Shown: positions 6,908 through 14,553, numbered from the stretch's first letter. The stretch is 17,245 nucleotides of DNA from an uncultured bacterium (GCA_903828035.1 CAIKKV010000679.1:1-17245); one strand, 5' to 3'. Notes: generated by a model from the sequence alone, not told the origin. Made by a program: numbers and translations.

Positions 6908-7989
6908 GGGCGGGGCTCCCGCAGCCAGGGCTCCAGCAGGCCGCGCAGCTCGCCCGCCAGGTCGCGCGCGAAATAGCGGCGCACGCGCGCCGCCTGGCCG
7001 GCCGTCACGGCGGCCCGGAGGGCCGGGTCCCGGCACAGGCGGCCCATCAGCTCCGCCATCTCGGGGTAGTCCTTCCGGCCCAGCAGCACGCCCGCGCCAT
7101 CCATCGTCTCGGGCACGGCCGCCGCCGCGTAGGCCAGCACGGGAACCCCGTGCGCCATGGCCTCCAGCAGCGGGATGCAGAACCCCTCGTGCTCGCTCAG
7201 GCAGAGGAACAGGTCGGCCGCCGCATAGGCGGCATGCAGGGCGGCTTGCGGCACCGAGCCCCTGAAATCCACCCGCCTGAGCCCCAGCCGCCGCACCTGG
7301 GAGGCCAGGACCTGCCGGTAGCGCTCGCAGCCGGCCCAGGAGCCGACCAGGACCAGGCGCGATTCGGGGTCCACGGCCTTTTGAAAATGGGCGAACGCCA
7401 GGAACACATCCTCGAGCCGCTTGTTCGGCACGACGCGGCCCACGAACAGGATGTTGGTGCGGCCGTCCTTCAGCTCGCGCAGCACCCGGCGGTCGGGGGC
7501 CTCGTTCAGGCGGGCCGGGTCAAAGACCAGGGGAAGCACGCGGACGTCGCGATAGCCCATCGCTTCCAGCTCCCGGGCGTTGAACTGGCTGACCGCCAGG
7601 TTCAGGTCGGCCGCCCCGGCGAGGGCGCGGACCTGGGCCAGCCCCTGCTCCAGCGACCAGGCCGTGGAGGGATTCAGCCGCTCGTAAAAGGCGGGCGGCG
7701 TGACGTTGTGGTAGAGGATCGCCTTGCGGCAGGGCAGCGCGCGAAAGGCCTGGTTGACGGGGGAGCCGATCGACAGATGCAGGAGCACGAGGTCATCCGG
7801 CCGCACCGCCGCCGCGCAGGCGGACACATCGCGCACGTCCCGGCGCAGCTCCGGAAGGATCCGGCGCGCCTCCGAAAAAATCTCCGAGGCCAGCCCCCAC
7901 GAGCGAAACACCCCTCGCAAGGCCAGCGCCTCGTTGCTGATGGCATCGCCCTTCGCAAATCCCGCCGTGAGCTGGTGCAGGGCCCTCAC
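6904..7989 (-). CDS. GT4 glycosyltransferase (tandem copy 1)
   Basis: A 361-aa GT4 glycosyltransferase and the upstream partner of a tandem duplication. Motifs mirror those of its paralog: LLHLSIGSPVN (69-79), RKAILYHNVTPPAFY (88-102), VGRVVPNKRLED (183-194) and the EX7E pair E268/E276. The strongest divergence from the paralog lies at residues 41-60, 101-115 and 161-175, which could be acceptor-side loops, while the C-terminal donor-side core is nearly identical. Its GTG start at 7989 overlaps the TPR-lipoprotein stop as GTGA; an ORF extension to 8301 lies inside the TPR gene and is not used. Together with the TPR lipoprotein and the second copy it suggests a surface-glycan or glycoprotein assembly step at the inner membrane or cytosol. 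Exact product unknown. Confidence 0.9.
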   Translation of the reverse strand: MRALHQLTAGFAKGDAISNEALALRGVFRSWGLASEIFSEARRILPELRRDVRDVSACAAAVRPDDLVLLHLSIGSPVNQAFRALPCRKAILYHNVTPPAFYERLNPSTAWSLEQGLAQVRALAGAADLNLAVSQFNARELEAMGYRDVRVLPLVFDPARLNEAPDRRVLRELKDGRTNILFVGRVVPNKRLEDVFLAFAHFQKAVDPESRLVLVGSWAGCERYRQVLASQVRRLGLRRVDFRGSVPQAALHAAYAAADLFLCLSEHEGFCIPLLEAMAHGVPVLAYAAAAVPETMDGAGVLLGRKDYPEMAELMGRLCRDPALRAAVTAGQAARVRRYFARDLAGELRGLLEPWLREPRP

Positions 7990-9575
7990 GGCTTCGCCCC
8001 GGGCATGAGCCGGCCCGCGGCGGGGCTGGCGGAATCCAGGCCCACGCTCTTGCGCCACCACGCCAGCGCCTCGTCCTGCCGGCCTAGCGCACTTAGAATT
8101 TCGCCCATGTGGAACGCGATTTCGGAATCCTCCGCTTTCGCGGCCGCCGCCCGGACCTGCGCCTGCGCGCCCGCGTAATCGCCTTTCCGGAACAGCACCC
8201 ACCCCAGCGTGTCCAGATACGCGGCGCTGTCGGGCTTGGCCGCCACCGCCTGCTTCGCATAGGTCAGGGCCTTGTCCAGGTTGACATTCTTCTGCGCCCA
8301 CACATACGCCAGGTAATTGAAGGCTTCCGTGATTTCAGGAAACAGGGAAATGGATCTTTCCAGGTAAAGCTCGGCGCGCTCCGGCTGTCCCGACTGGTCG
8401 CAGGCCGCGCCGTACCAGAAATAAAAATAGGGGCTCAGGAACCCGATCGCCTTCCCCGCGGCCGCGGCCATCAGGCAGGCCTCCGCCTGATCGAAGGCGG
8501 CCACCGCCTCGGCCGGACGCTCGGCCGCAAACAGCAGGGCGCCCGCCGCGATGGCCGGCTGAGGGTCCCCGGGATATTTTCCGATCGCTTGCTGAAGCGT
8601 CGCCATCGCCTTGGACGGATCGGTGCGGCTCTGGCACAGCGCCAGGCGGATCCAGGCCGACGCATCGGCATCGGAGGCGCGGGTGGCCTTGCCATACCAT
8701 TCGGCGGCCAAGGCGGCGTCCTTCTGCTCCTCGGCCAACTCGCCAAGCAGGAGCGGCCAGCGGGAGGCGCCGGGATCGAGCTCCGCCAGCGCGCGCAATT
8801 CACGAAGGGTGCCGGCGCGGTCGCCCGCCACCAGCCGGCTTTTCATCAGCCGCTCGCGGACGGCGCGGTTGTCCGGCTGCCGGTCGGCCACCCGGCTGAA
8901 GCAGAGCGCCGCCAGCCAGGGCTTCCCGGAGACCAGGTATTGCTGGCCCAGCTGATCGTAAAGCAAAAGCACGCTCATCGGATCCTCAACCGCCCCCAGG
9001 GCCTCGTCGAGCAGGGCAAACGCGGCCTCGTCCTTGTTCTCATGGATGGCGAGCCCCGCCAGGCGAATGTAGGCGTCGGGCTGACGGGGGTTCCGCTTGA
9101 GCAATTGCCGGTAGCTCTTCCGCGCGTCTGAAATGCGCGCGGAGCCCTCATAGGCCAGCCCCAGCAGGTACAGCAAGGCATCCGAGTCGGGGTACCGGCG
9201 GATAGCCTCCTCGAGCCCGGGAATGGCTTCGGCCGCGCGGCCATGAAGGAGATAGGACTGCGCCAGCCAGAGTTGGAAGGCGGGTATGGCGGGATCGGCT
9301 AAAACCGTCCGCCTCAGGATATCGGGAAGCCGGGGAGATTCGGGCTGGTCCGCCTGGAGCAGGAGAAACTGACTGTACCGGGCGAGCGCTTCGGCCTGCC
9401 GGGACTCCCCGCCGGAAAGCGGCGGCCGCCAGTCCGGGACGGCATCATCAGCCACCGGCGTTCTAACCGTGGCGCAGGAAACAGCAACCAGGAGAACGCC
9501 GGACAGGAGAATCGTCCGCCCGGCCGAAACCGGGCGGACGGAAAAGAGACTACTTGTTCTTATGGCGGCTCGCAC
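7986..9575 (-). CDS. TPR-repeat lipoprotein
   Basis: A 529-aa predicted lipoprotein made mostly of tetratricopeptide repeats, a scaffold for protein contacts, probably on the periplasmic face of the envelope. The hydrophobic segment TILLSGVLLVAVSC (21-34) ends in Cys34, a passable lipobox. TPR-like units run from about residue 90 to 515, clearest at 96-180, 270-340 and 400-505 (for example AYLDTLGWVLFRKGDYAGA and EIAFHMGEILSALGRQDEA). The C-terminal run resembles the long TPR proteins found beside glycan-export or cell-envelope genes. The only standard in-frame initiator is the GTG at 9575, which lies inside the 29-residue microprotein gene and lacks a ribosome-binding site, so translation probably depends on re-initiation after that gene. 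A start at a non-standard codon nearer the signal sequence cannot be excluded. It is coupled to the first glycosyltransferase by a GTGA overlap. Confidence 0.82.
   Translation of the reverse strand: MRAAIRTSSLFSVRPVSAGRTILLSGVLLVAVSCATVRTPVADDAVPDWRPPLSGGESRQAEALARYSQFLLLQADQPESPRLPDILRRTVLADPAIPAFQLWLAQSYLLHGRAAEAIPGLEEAIRRYPDSDALLYLLGLAYEGSARISDARKSYRQLLKRNPRQPDAYIRLAGLAIHENKDEAAFALLDEALGAVEDPMSVLLLYDQLGQQYLVSGKPWLAALCFSRVADRQPDNRAVRERLMKSRLVAGDRAGTLRELRALAELDPGASRWPLLLGELAEEQKDAALAAEWYGKATRASDADASAWIRLALCQSRTDPSKAMATLQQAIGKYPGDPQPAIAAGALLFAAERPAEAVAAFDQAEACLMAAAAGKAIGFLSPYFYFWYGAACDQSGQPERAELYLERSISLFPEITEAFNYLAYVWAQKNVNLDKALTYAKQAVAAKPDSAAYLDTLGWVLFRKGDYAGAQAQVRAAAAKAEDSEIAFHMGEILSALGRQDEALAWWRKSVGLDSASPAAGRLMPGAKP
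9513..9540 (-). promoter_or_regulatory. GC-rich hairpin, possible attenuator
   Basis: An 11-bp perfect stem (9513-9523 with 9530-9540) with a 6-nt loop begins 10 nt after the microprotein stop codon, inside the first codons of the TPR lipoprotein. No T-run follows on the minus strand, so it is unlikely to be a full terminator. It may pause transcription, protect the upstream mRNA end, or lower expression of the downstream genes relative to hisG and the microprotein. Confidence 0.55.
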
Positions 9576-9639
9576 GACGGCGCTTGCGGTATTTGTGCTT
9601 GGACATCTTCGTGCGGCGTTTTTTCTTAATGGAACCCAC
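9550..9639 (-). CDS. bS22-like ribosomal microprotein (AURKAIP1/COX24 domain)
   Basis: A 29-residue, extremely basic protein, MGSIKKKRRTKMSKHK followed by YRKRRRASRHKNK. It matches in length and pattern the small AURKAIP1/COX24-domain proteins of bacteria, such as the mycobacterial ribosomal protein bS22 (as I recall it, MGSV-KKRRKRMSKKKHRK...RRTR). That protein sits in the small ribosomal subunit near the decoding centre. It starts with GTG at 9639 and has a near-perfect AGAGGAGG ribosome-binding site 7 nt upstream, the best in this operon. It begins 21 nt after the hisG stop, so the two are co-transcribed. Its last 26 nt overlap the only standard start of the TPR lipoprotein gene. At this size it is easily missed by gene callers. 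The strong ribosome-binding site, the family-like sequence and the clean stop make it convincing, although homology was judged by eye. Confidence 0.88.
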   Translation of the reverse strand: MGSIKKKRRTKMSKHKYRKRRRASRHKNK

Positions 9640-9660
9640 TGTCGAACCTCCTCTTAACCT

Positions 9661-10533
9661 TTACGGAATCACTTTGTTGAGCGAAATTTCAATAATGCCC
9701 TCAGCCCCGGCCCGCTTCAGCTCGGGAATGATCTCCCGCACCACTTTCTCCTCCACCACCGACTCGATGGCCACCCAGCCCTTGGAGCCCAGGGGGTTGA
9801 TCGTGGGAGCGTGCAGCGAAGGCAGGATTTTTGCAATGGCGGCAACGTTGGCTTCGGCGGCGTTCATCTTGATCAGCACGCGCGTTTCGGCGGCGAGCGC
9901 CCCCTTCAGAAGGAGGGCGATCTGCTCGATCTTGCGGCGCTTCCAGGGGTCCTGCCAGGCCGTCTTGTTGGCGATCAGCTTGGTGGTCGACTCCAGGACG
10001 ACATCGATAATGCGCAGATTGTTGGCCTTCAGGGAGGATCCGGTCTCGGTCAGCTCCACGATGGCATCCACGAGATCGGGGGCCTTGACTTCCGTCGCCC
10101 CCCAGGAGAACTCCACCTCGGCCTGCACGCCCAGCTTCTTCAGGTAGCCCTGGGTCAGGCCCACCGCCTCGGTGGCGATCCGCTTCCCGTTCAGGTCCTG
10201 GGGCGTGCGGATCGGCGAATCGTTCGGCACCGCCACCACCCAGCGGACGGGGCGCAGGCCCTGCTTGGCATAAATCAGATCGGCCACTTCGACGACGTCG
10301 GAGCCGTTTTCAACGATCCAGTCATAGCCGGTCATGCCGGCATCCAGCATGCCCCGCTCCACGTAGCGGCTGATCTCCTGGGCCCGGATGAGGCGGCCGT
10401 CGAGCTCAGGGTCGTCCATGTTGGGAAGATAGGAGCGCGAGCCGAGCTTGATCTTGAAGCCGGCCTTCTCCATCATCATAAAGGTCGCCTCCTGAAGGCT
10501 ACCCTTGGGCAATCCTAAAATCAACTTGCTCAT
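9661..10533 (-). CDS. hisG: ATP phosphoribosyltransferase, long form
   Basis: HisG joins ATP and PRPP to give phosphoribosyl-ATP, the committed first step of histidine synthesis in the cytosol. This 290-aa protein is the long form. The catalytic part carries [10 protein letters not shown] (6-15), [12 protein letters not shown] (66-77) and the PRPP loop [15 protein letters not shown] (155-169). The C-terminal domain at about 217-290 ([13 protein letters not shown]...LHAPTINPL...GWVAIESVV) is the regulatory ACT-like region that lets the long form be inhibited by histidine without a HisZ partner. The ATG at 10533 has AGGTGG just upstream. No other his gene adjoins it; instead it leads an operon with a ribosomal microprotein, a TPR lipoprotein, two glycosyltransferases and tsaE. 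That separates it from the usual his cluster. Confidence 0.96.
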   Translation of the reverse strand: MSKLILGLPKGSLQEATFMMMEKAGFKIKLGSRSYLPNMDDPELDGRLIRAQEISRYVERGMLDAGMTGYDWIVENGSDVVEVADLIYAKQGLRPVRWVVAVPNDSPIRTPQDLNGKRIATEAVGLTQGYLKKLGVQAEVEFSWGATEVKAPDLVDAIVELTETGSSLKANNLRIIDVVLESTTKLIANKTAWQDPWKRRKIEQIALLLKGALAAETRVLIKMNAAEANVAAIAKILPSLHAPTINPLGSKGWVAIESVVEEKVVREIIPELKRAGAEGIIEISLNKVIP

Positions 10534-10578
10534 GCACCACCTGTTTTCGCATCTTCTCCAAGTAAGATAAGGGCAGAA

Positions 10579-10607
10579 ATAATAGTCAATAGGCCCGGAT
10601 TCGTCCA
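10579..10607 (-). promoter_or_regulatory. putative promoter of the hisG operon
   Basis: Read on the minus strand, TGGACG (10607-10602), a 17-bp spacer and TATTAT (10584-10579) lie about 46 nt upstream of hisG. The -10 is five of six to consensus. The remainder of the 288-bp gap between divergent hisG and the FHA gene holds the hexamer repeats and the FHA promoter candidate; I saw no gene in it. Confidence 0.4.
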
Positions 10608-10693
10608 GATATGTTTTAAATCATTTTTTCACTTTGGGGCCCCTGGCTTGGTCCTACAAATCGCACGAACTGTCTGGTCTTAACTCTTACTCC

Positions 10694-10710
10694 TAATCGT
10701 AATCGTAATC
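10694..10710 (+). repeat. short TAATCG tandem repeat
   Basis: TAATCG at 10694-10699 and 10700-10705 is followed by TAATC at 10706-10710, in the gap between hisG and the FHA gene. It is too short for a firm class. It could be a regulator-binding direct repeat or the worn end of a dispersed repeat. Confidence 0.4.
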
Positions 10711-10774
10711 CCCTCTGAGGATACCCGTTCAGGAGAGATTAGGGGTCTGCCATCCCCGGCCTCGAACACGGATG

Positions 10775-10803
10775 TTGTTCCCTGCGTCTGGCTATGCTAT
10801 AAA
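10775..10803 (+). promoter_or_regulatory. putative promoter of the FHA operon
   Basis: TTGTTC (10775-10780), a 17-bp spacer and TATAAA (10798-10803) precede the FHA gene. The -10 is five of six but the -35 only three of six. The predicted transcript start near 10810 would leave only about 12 nt before the GTG, with the GGAGGT site (10811-10816) at its very tip. That is unusually short, so confidence is low. Confidence 0.3.
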
Positions 10804-10821
10804 AAAAGGCGGAGGTGCTCT

Positions 10822-12141
10822 GTGAGCGGAAAGCAGGATTTCTACCATCTACGCGTCGAAGCCGGTCCCGACCAGGGCCGCCGCTTCACCATCCCGCCGG
10901 GCGGCGCCCGCGTCGGCCGGTCCTCCGGCAACGATATCGTGCTCACCGACCCGGCCCTCTCCCGCTTCCACTGCCGCCTCTTCTTCAAGGACGGGGCGCT
11001 CTGGATCAACGACCTCGGCAGCACCAACGCCTCGCTGGTCAACGGAAAGCCCGGCGCCGACCGCCCGCTGCGAATCGGCGACAACCTGGAGTTCGGGGAA
11101 TCCCGCCTCCTCATCCTCCACGACCAGCCCGAGCCCCCCCCGGCCGCCGGCGAGCCCCCCGCCCCCCGCCTCGACCTGGGCCTGGGCCGGGACGAAGCCC
11201 CGCCGCGCGACGAACCCGGCCCCCGCTCCAAGCCCTCCCTGGTCCTCGTCGTCACGGCCGTCGCCATCATCGCCGTGGGCGCCGTCTACATCTCCATGAA
11301 ATCCGGCAAGGCCGCCCGCCCCGCAAACCGGCCCGCCAGCACGCTCCCGGGCGCCGCGGCCGCCCAGCAATCGGCCTTTGAGTTCTCCTACGAAAAGGAA
11401 GACGGGTCCACGAACAACCTCTTCCGCTACGTGCTGGCCCTGCACGACACCACCCTGTCCGCCCAGATCGACGACGCGGCCAGCCGCCGGCACGTGCTGC
11501 GCGAAAAGAAAATCGACCCAGACGTGCTCAGGAACCTCCGGGAAGACCTGTCCAAGCTCGCCTTCTTCGACCTGCGGCCGGAGTACGTGGGCATCCCGCG
11601 CGAGGGCGAGTGGGGCGCGCGCGACCTGACCCTGACGCTCGGCGCGCGCACCCAGCGCGTCCGGGTGGTCAACCGGCTGGACCCCGAGGAGTTCAAGCCC
11701 ATCCGCGACCTCCTGGAGACCTTCGCCCAGAACGAGCTGAGCCTCGCCTCCCTGACCCTTCCGCCCGAGCGGCTAACGGAGCTGGCGCAGCAGTCCTCCC
11801 AGCTGGGCCACAAGTACATGGATGAGCGCGATGTGCGGCCGGACAACCTCTACAACGCCATCCGCACCTTCGAGGCCTGCCAGTGGTACCTGGAAACGGT
11901 GGAGCCCAAGCCCGACTTCTATCTCGATGCGATCGCCACCGCCGAGCAGGCGCGCAAGGACCTGGACAAGGAATACAACATCCGCCTCTTTGAAGCCGAA
12001 AAAGCCTGGAGCCTGAGCGACTGGCCCAGGGCCGCGGAACAATACCGTCAAATCCTGGCCCTCATCCCCGACCGCTCGGACGAGCGCCATCAGAATGCGC
12101 TGAAAAAACAGCTCGATGTCGAACGCCGTTTCAGGAGATAA
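10822..12141 (+). CDS. FHA-domain single-pass membrane protein
   Basis: A 439-aa protein with a cytosolic FHA domain, a phosphothreonine-binding module, at about 8-98. Key residues are G32-R33-S34, S47-R48-F49-H50, the GSTNASLVNG loop (66-75) and the closing LRIGDNLEFG. A Pro-rich linker (102-137) leads to one membrane helix (about 139-157, LVLVVTAVAIIAVGAVYISM). The remaining 280 residues should lie outside the inner membrane and contain an unrecognised alpha/beta domain (185-300), then a helical region of TPR or coiled-coil character (300-439). Start is GTG 10822, with GGAGGT 5 nt upstream. The PEGA lipoprotein gene follows after 2 nt and its ribosome-binding site lies inside the last codons of this gene, so both are made together. 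Probably it reads Ser/Thr phosphorylation inside the cell and passes it to an envelope assembly; the kinase is not in the window. Confidence 0.85.
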   Translation: MSGKQDFYHLRVEAGPDQGRRFTIPPGGARVGRSSGNDIVLTDPALSRFHCRLFFKDGALWINDLGSTNASLVNGKPGADRPLRIGDNLEFGESRLLILHDQPEPPPAAGEPPAPRLDLGLGRDEAPPRDEPGPRSKPSLVLVVTAVAIIAVGAVYISMKSGKAARPANRPASTLPGAAAAQQSAFEFSYEKEDGSTNNLFRYVLALHDTTLSAQIDDAASRRHVLREKKIDPDVLRNLREDLSKLAFFDLRPEYVGIPREGEWGARDLTLTLGARTQRVRVVNRLDPEEFKPIRDLLETFAQNELSLASLTLPPERLTELAQQSSQLGHKYMDERDVRPDNLYNAIRTFEACQWYLETVEPKPDFYLDAIATAEQARKDLDKEYNIRLFEAEKAWSLSDWPRAAEQYRQILALIPDRSDERHQNALKKQLDVERRFRR

Positions 12142-12143
12142 CC

Positions 12144-13490
12144 ATGCGCCGCCCGCTTCTCCCGCTCATGCTGCTGCCGCTCCTCTGGCTCTCCGCCGGC
12201 TGCGACCTGGTCGCCCCGCCTTCCGCCGAAACCGGCGAAATCCGCGTGGAAACCACGCCCGCCGGCGCCGCCGTCACCTGCAACGGAAGCGCGCCGCGCA
12301 TCAGCCCCGTTTCCTTCGGCAATCTGCCCCCCGGCCTCCACATCCTGACCGCCCGCAAGGATGGCTTCCGCGACACCCGCCAGACGCTGTCGCTGATGGG
12401 CGGCCAGAAGACTTCGGTCCAGCTGGCGCTCGAGCCCGCGCTCGGTTTCGTGCTGGTGCAGTCCACTCCCGCGGGCGCGCAGGTCACCGTCGACGGCGCC
12501 TTCCGGGGCCAGACCCCGCTCCTGCTGCCCGACTTCCCGCTGGGCACGCACCGGGTGCGCTTCAGCCTCGCCGGGTTCGAGGAAAAGGAGATCGAGCTGA
12601 CGATCAAGGATCGCACGCCGCTCAAAACGGTCGTGGACCTGGCCTCCAAGACGGCGCGGCTGGACATCACCTCGGAGCCGGCCGGCGCCGCCGTGTACAT
12701 CGACAACGCGCCGCGCGGCGCCACCCCCTGCGAGGTGGAGGCCACGGCCGACGCCCAGGCCCGCGTGGAGCTGAAGCTGGAGGGCTACGCCCCGTACAGC
12801 GAAACGCTCACGCTGCAGGCCGGGGGCCACTACCCGATCAAGGCCCGCCTCGCCGCGCTTCCCGCGGATCTCGAGGTCTCCTCCACGCCGGCGGGCGCGC
12901 GCGTCTTTGTGGACGGCGAGTTTAAAGGCGTCACGCCCATGACCGTCAGCGGCCTTCCCCGCGGCGAGCACAAGCTGAAAGTCGACCTGAAAGGCTACGA
13001 GTCCCAGGAGCGCCCCGTCAGCATCAGCACCTCCGGGAAAATCCGGGAGGATGCGGCCCTCGTGCGCAACAGCGGCACGATGGTCTTGATCACCTCACCC
13101 GCCGGCGTCGAAGCCTTTGTCGATGGCGAAACGGCGGGTGTCTCCGCCGCCTCCGCCGAAGGCGGAAGCGTCTCCGAGCCCCTTCGCGCGGACCTGCTGT
13201 CACGCGGCGAGCATACGCTCCAGCTGACGCGCCGGGGCTTCATCTTCAAGCCCGTCAAGTTCACCGTCGAGGCGGGCGAGGTGGTCCAGCTCCACGAGTC
13301 GCTCACCCGCCTGTTCATCCGCGACACCGTGGTCGTCATCCGCAAGGACGGCGGCCAGTATGAGGTGACCGGGCAGCTGCTGCGCAAACTGCCCAATGGC
13401 GATGTGGAGATCGAGGTGAACCCCGGCATCAAACAGACTCTGGAGGCGGCCTCCATCGCCGCCATCCGCCCCCTCAACGTCGAACCGTGA
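12144..13490 (+). CDS. multi-PEGA-repeat lipoprotein
   Basis: A 448-aa lipoprotein: signal peptide with lipobox LSAGC (Cys20), then five PEGA-type beta modules. Each has the 'S.PAGA.V.VDG...G.TP' pattern followed by 'G.H.L....GY/F'. They begin near residues 32 (VETTPAGAAVTCNG), 102 (QSTPAGAQVTVDG), 173 (TSEPAGAAVYIDN), 245 (SSTPAGARVFVDG) and 315 (ITSPAGVEAFVDG). A separate C-terminal domain of about 60 residues (VVVIRKDGGQYEVTG...PNGDVEIEVNPGIKQTLEAASI) ends the protein. PEGA modules often occur with Ser/Thr-kinase or S-layer proteins and are thought to bind envelope components. The start at 12144 has AGGAG 6 nt upstream. It sits directly after the FHA protein, which supports a joint envelope role; the lipid anchor predicts a periplasm-facing location. 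Its ligand is unknown. Confidence 0.88.
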   Translation: MRRPLLPLMLLPLLWLSAGCDLVAPPSAETGEIRVETTPAGAAVTCNGSAPRISPVSFGNLPPGLHILTARKDGFRDTRQTLSLMGGQKTSVQLALEPALGFVLVQSTPAGAQVTVDGAFRGQTPLLLPDFPLGTHRVRFSLAGFEEKEIELTIKDRTPLKTVVDLASKTARLDITSEPAGAAVYIDNAPRGATPCEVEATADAQARVELKLEGYAPYSETLTLQAGGHYPIKARLAALPADLEVSSTPAGARVFVDGEFKGVTPMTVSGLPRGEHKLKVDLKGYESQERPVSISTSGKIREDAALVRNSGTMVLITSPAGVEAFVDGETAGVSAASAEGGSVSEPLRADLLSRGEHTLQLTRRGFIFKPVKFTVEAGEVVQLHESLTRLFIRDTVVVIRKDGGQYEVTGQLLRKLPNGDVEIEVNPGIKQTLEAASIAAIRPLNVEP

Positions 13491-13497
13491 GCCCGCC

Positions 13498-14538
13498 GTG
13501 AACACATCCACCCGCATCGTCATCCTCTACAACAGCCCCGCCGAAACGGGGCCGCTGGCCACGGCGTACGCCGAATCGGACGCCGGCGTGCTCAACGAGG
13601 TGGCGGCCGCCGAGGAGTCGCTCACGCGGCACGGCTTCAGCGTCCGGCGGGCCGGCGTGCGGCGCCTGGGCGACATCCCCCCGGCCCTCGCCGCCGGCCC
13701 CGAGCGGCTCGTCTTCAACCTGGTGGAGCGGCTGGACGACTCCTTTACCGCCTTCAACTTCGTGCCGGCGGTCTGCGAGGCCCTGGGCCGCTCCTGCACG
13801 GGCGGCTCCTCGGACGCGCTCAGCCTGACGCTCGACAAATGGATCGCCAAGGCGCGCTTGAAAGCGTGCGGCGTGGGCGTGGCCGACGCCGTTGTGCTGG
13901 CCCCCGGAGCGGACATGCCGGACCTGCCCCCCTTCCCGCTCATCGTCAAGCCGGCCGCCGCCGGGGGCAGCGAAGGCATCGACGCCGCCCTCTCTATTGT
14001 GAAGGACACGGGGGCCCTGCTCCGGGCCGCCACCCGGATCCACGAGCAATTTGACCAGCCGGCGCTGGCGGAGCGCTTCATCGAGGGGCGCGAGTTCAAC
14101 CTGTCCGTCATTGAGCGGAACGGCCGGCCCGAGGTGATGCCGGTGGCGGAAATTGATTTCAGCCTCTTCCCTCCGGATCGCCCCCATATTGTGGACTATG
14201 CGGTGAAGTGGATCCCCGGCACGATCCCGGGCCATGTCTCCCCGCGCAAAGTGCCGGCGGATATTGACGCCGCCTCGAATGCCCACTTGCGCTCGGAAGC
14301 CCTGAAAGCCTGGCTGGCCTGCGGCTGCCGGGACTATGCCCGCATCGATTTCCGGATGGACCGGGACGGCCGCACCTATGTGTTGGAAGTCAACGTCAAC
14401 CCCGACATCTCGCCCCTGGCCGGCCTGCCCGCGGCGCTGAAGGCCGCGGCCATTCCCTACGACGATTTCATCCTCGCCATGGTCGCCAATGCGCGGGCGC
14501 GGCTGGCCGCCATCGAACCGCCGTCATCGCAAGCGTAA
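13498..14538 (+). CDS. D-Ala-D-Ala-ligase-like ATP-grasp enzyme
   Basis: A 346-aa ATP-grasp protein that should join a carboxylate to an amine through an acyl-phosphate. It resembles D-alanine-D-alanine ligase: an N-terminal domain with VFNLVERLDD (72-81) and the ligase-like LGRSCTGGSSDALSLTLDKWIAK (96-118). ATP- and metal-site elements are LIVKPAAAGGSEGI (148-161), ERFIEGREFNLSVI (192-205), ARIDFRMD (281-288) and LEVNVNPDISP (296-306), with E297 and N299 as likely Mg ligands. The Ddl loop residues needed for D-alanine are not clearly kept, so a different amino acid or peptide is likely. The GTG start at 13498 comes 7 nt after the PEGA stop, without a visible ribosome-binding site, which suggests re-initiation. 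It is the last gene of the FHA/PEGA unit and may modify peptidoglycan or a small peptide. Not sure whether it is a true cell-wall enzyme. Confidence 0.8.
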   Translation: MNTSTRIVILYNSPAETGPLATAYAESDAGVLNEVAAAEESLTRHGFSVRRAGVRRLGDIPPALAAGPERLVFNLVERLDDSFTAFNFVPAVCEALGRSCTGGSSDALSLTLDKWIAKARLKACGVGVADAVVLAPGADMPDLPPFPLIVKPAAAGGSEGIDAALSIVKDTGALLRAATRIHEQFDQPALAERFIEGREFNLSVIERNGRPEVMPVAEIDFSLFPPDRPHIVDYAVKWIPGTIPGHVSPRKVPADIDAASNAHLRSEALKAWLACGCRDYARIDFRMDRDGRTYVLEVNVNPDISPLAGLPAALKAAAIPYDDFILAMVANARARLAAIEPPSSQA

Positions 14539-14553
14539 GGTCCGCCATCCCGA

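Noticed and set aside
5504..6976. Plus-strand ORF of 490 codons opposite tsaE and the glycosyltransferase
   Set aside because: Rich in Arg, Pro, Ala and Gln and free of motifs; both genes on the other strand are certain.
6908..7036. N-terminal extension of the second glycosyltransferase
   Set aside because: It lies in the end of the first copy, is Gly/Arg/Pro-rich, and the paralog starts at the equivalent GTG.
7990..8301. N-terminal extension of the first glycosyltransferase into the TPR gene
   Set aside because: It is an out-of-frame reading of the TPR coding region; the GTGA overlap gives a better start.
10637..10644. GGGGCCCC palindrome in the hisG/FHA gap
   Set aside because: Eight-base GC palindromes are expected by chance at this composition and nothing nearby supports a function.
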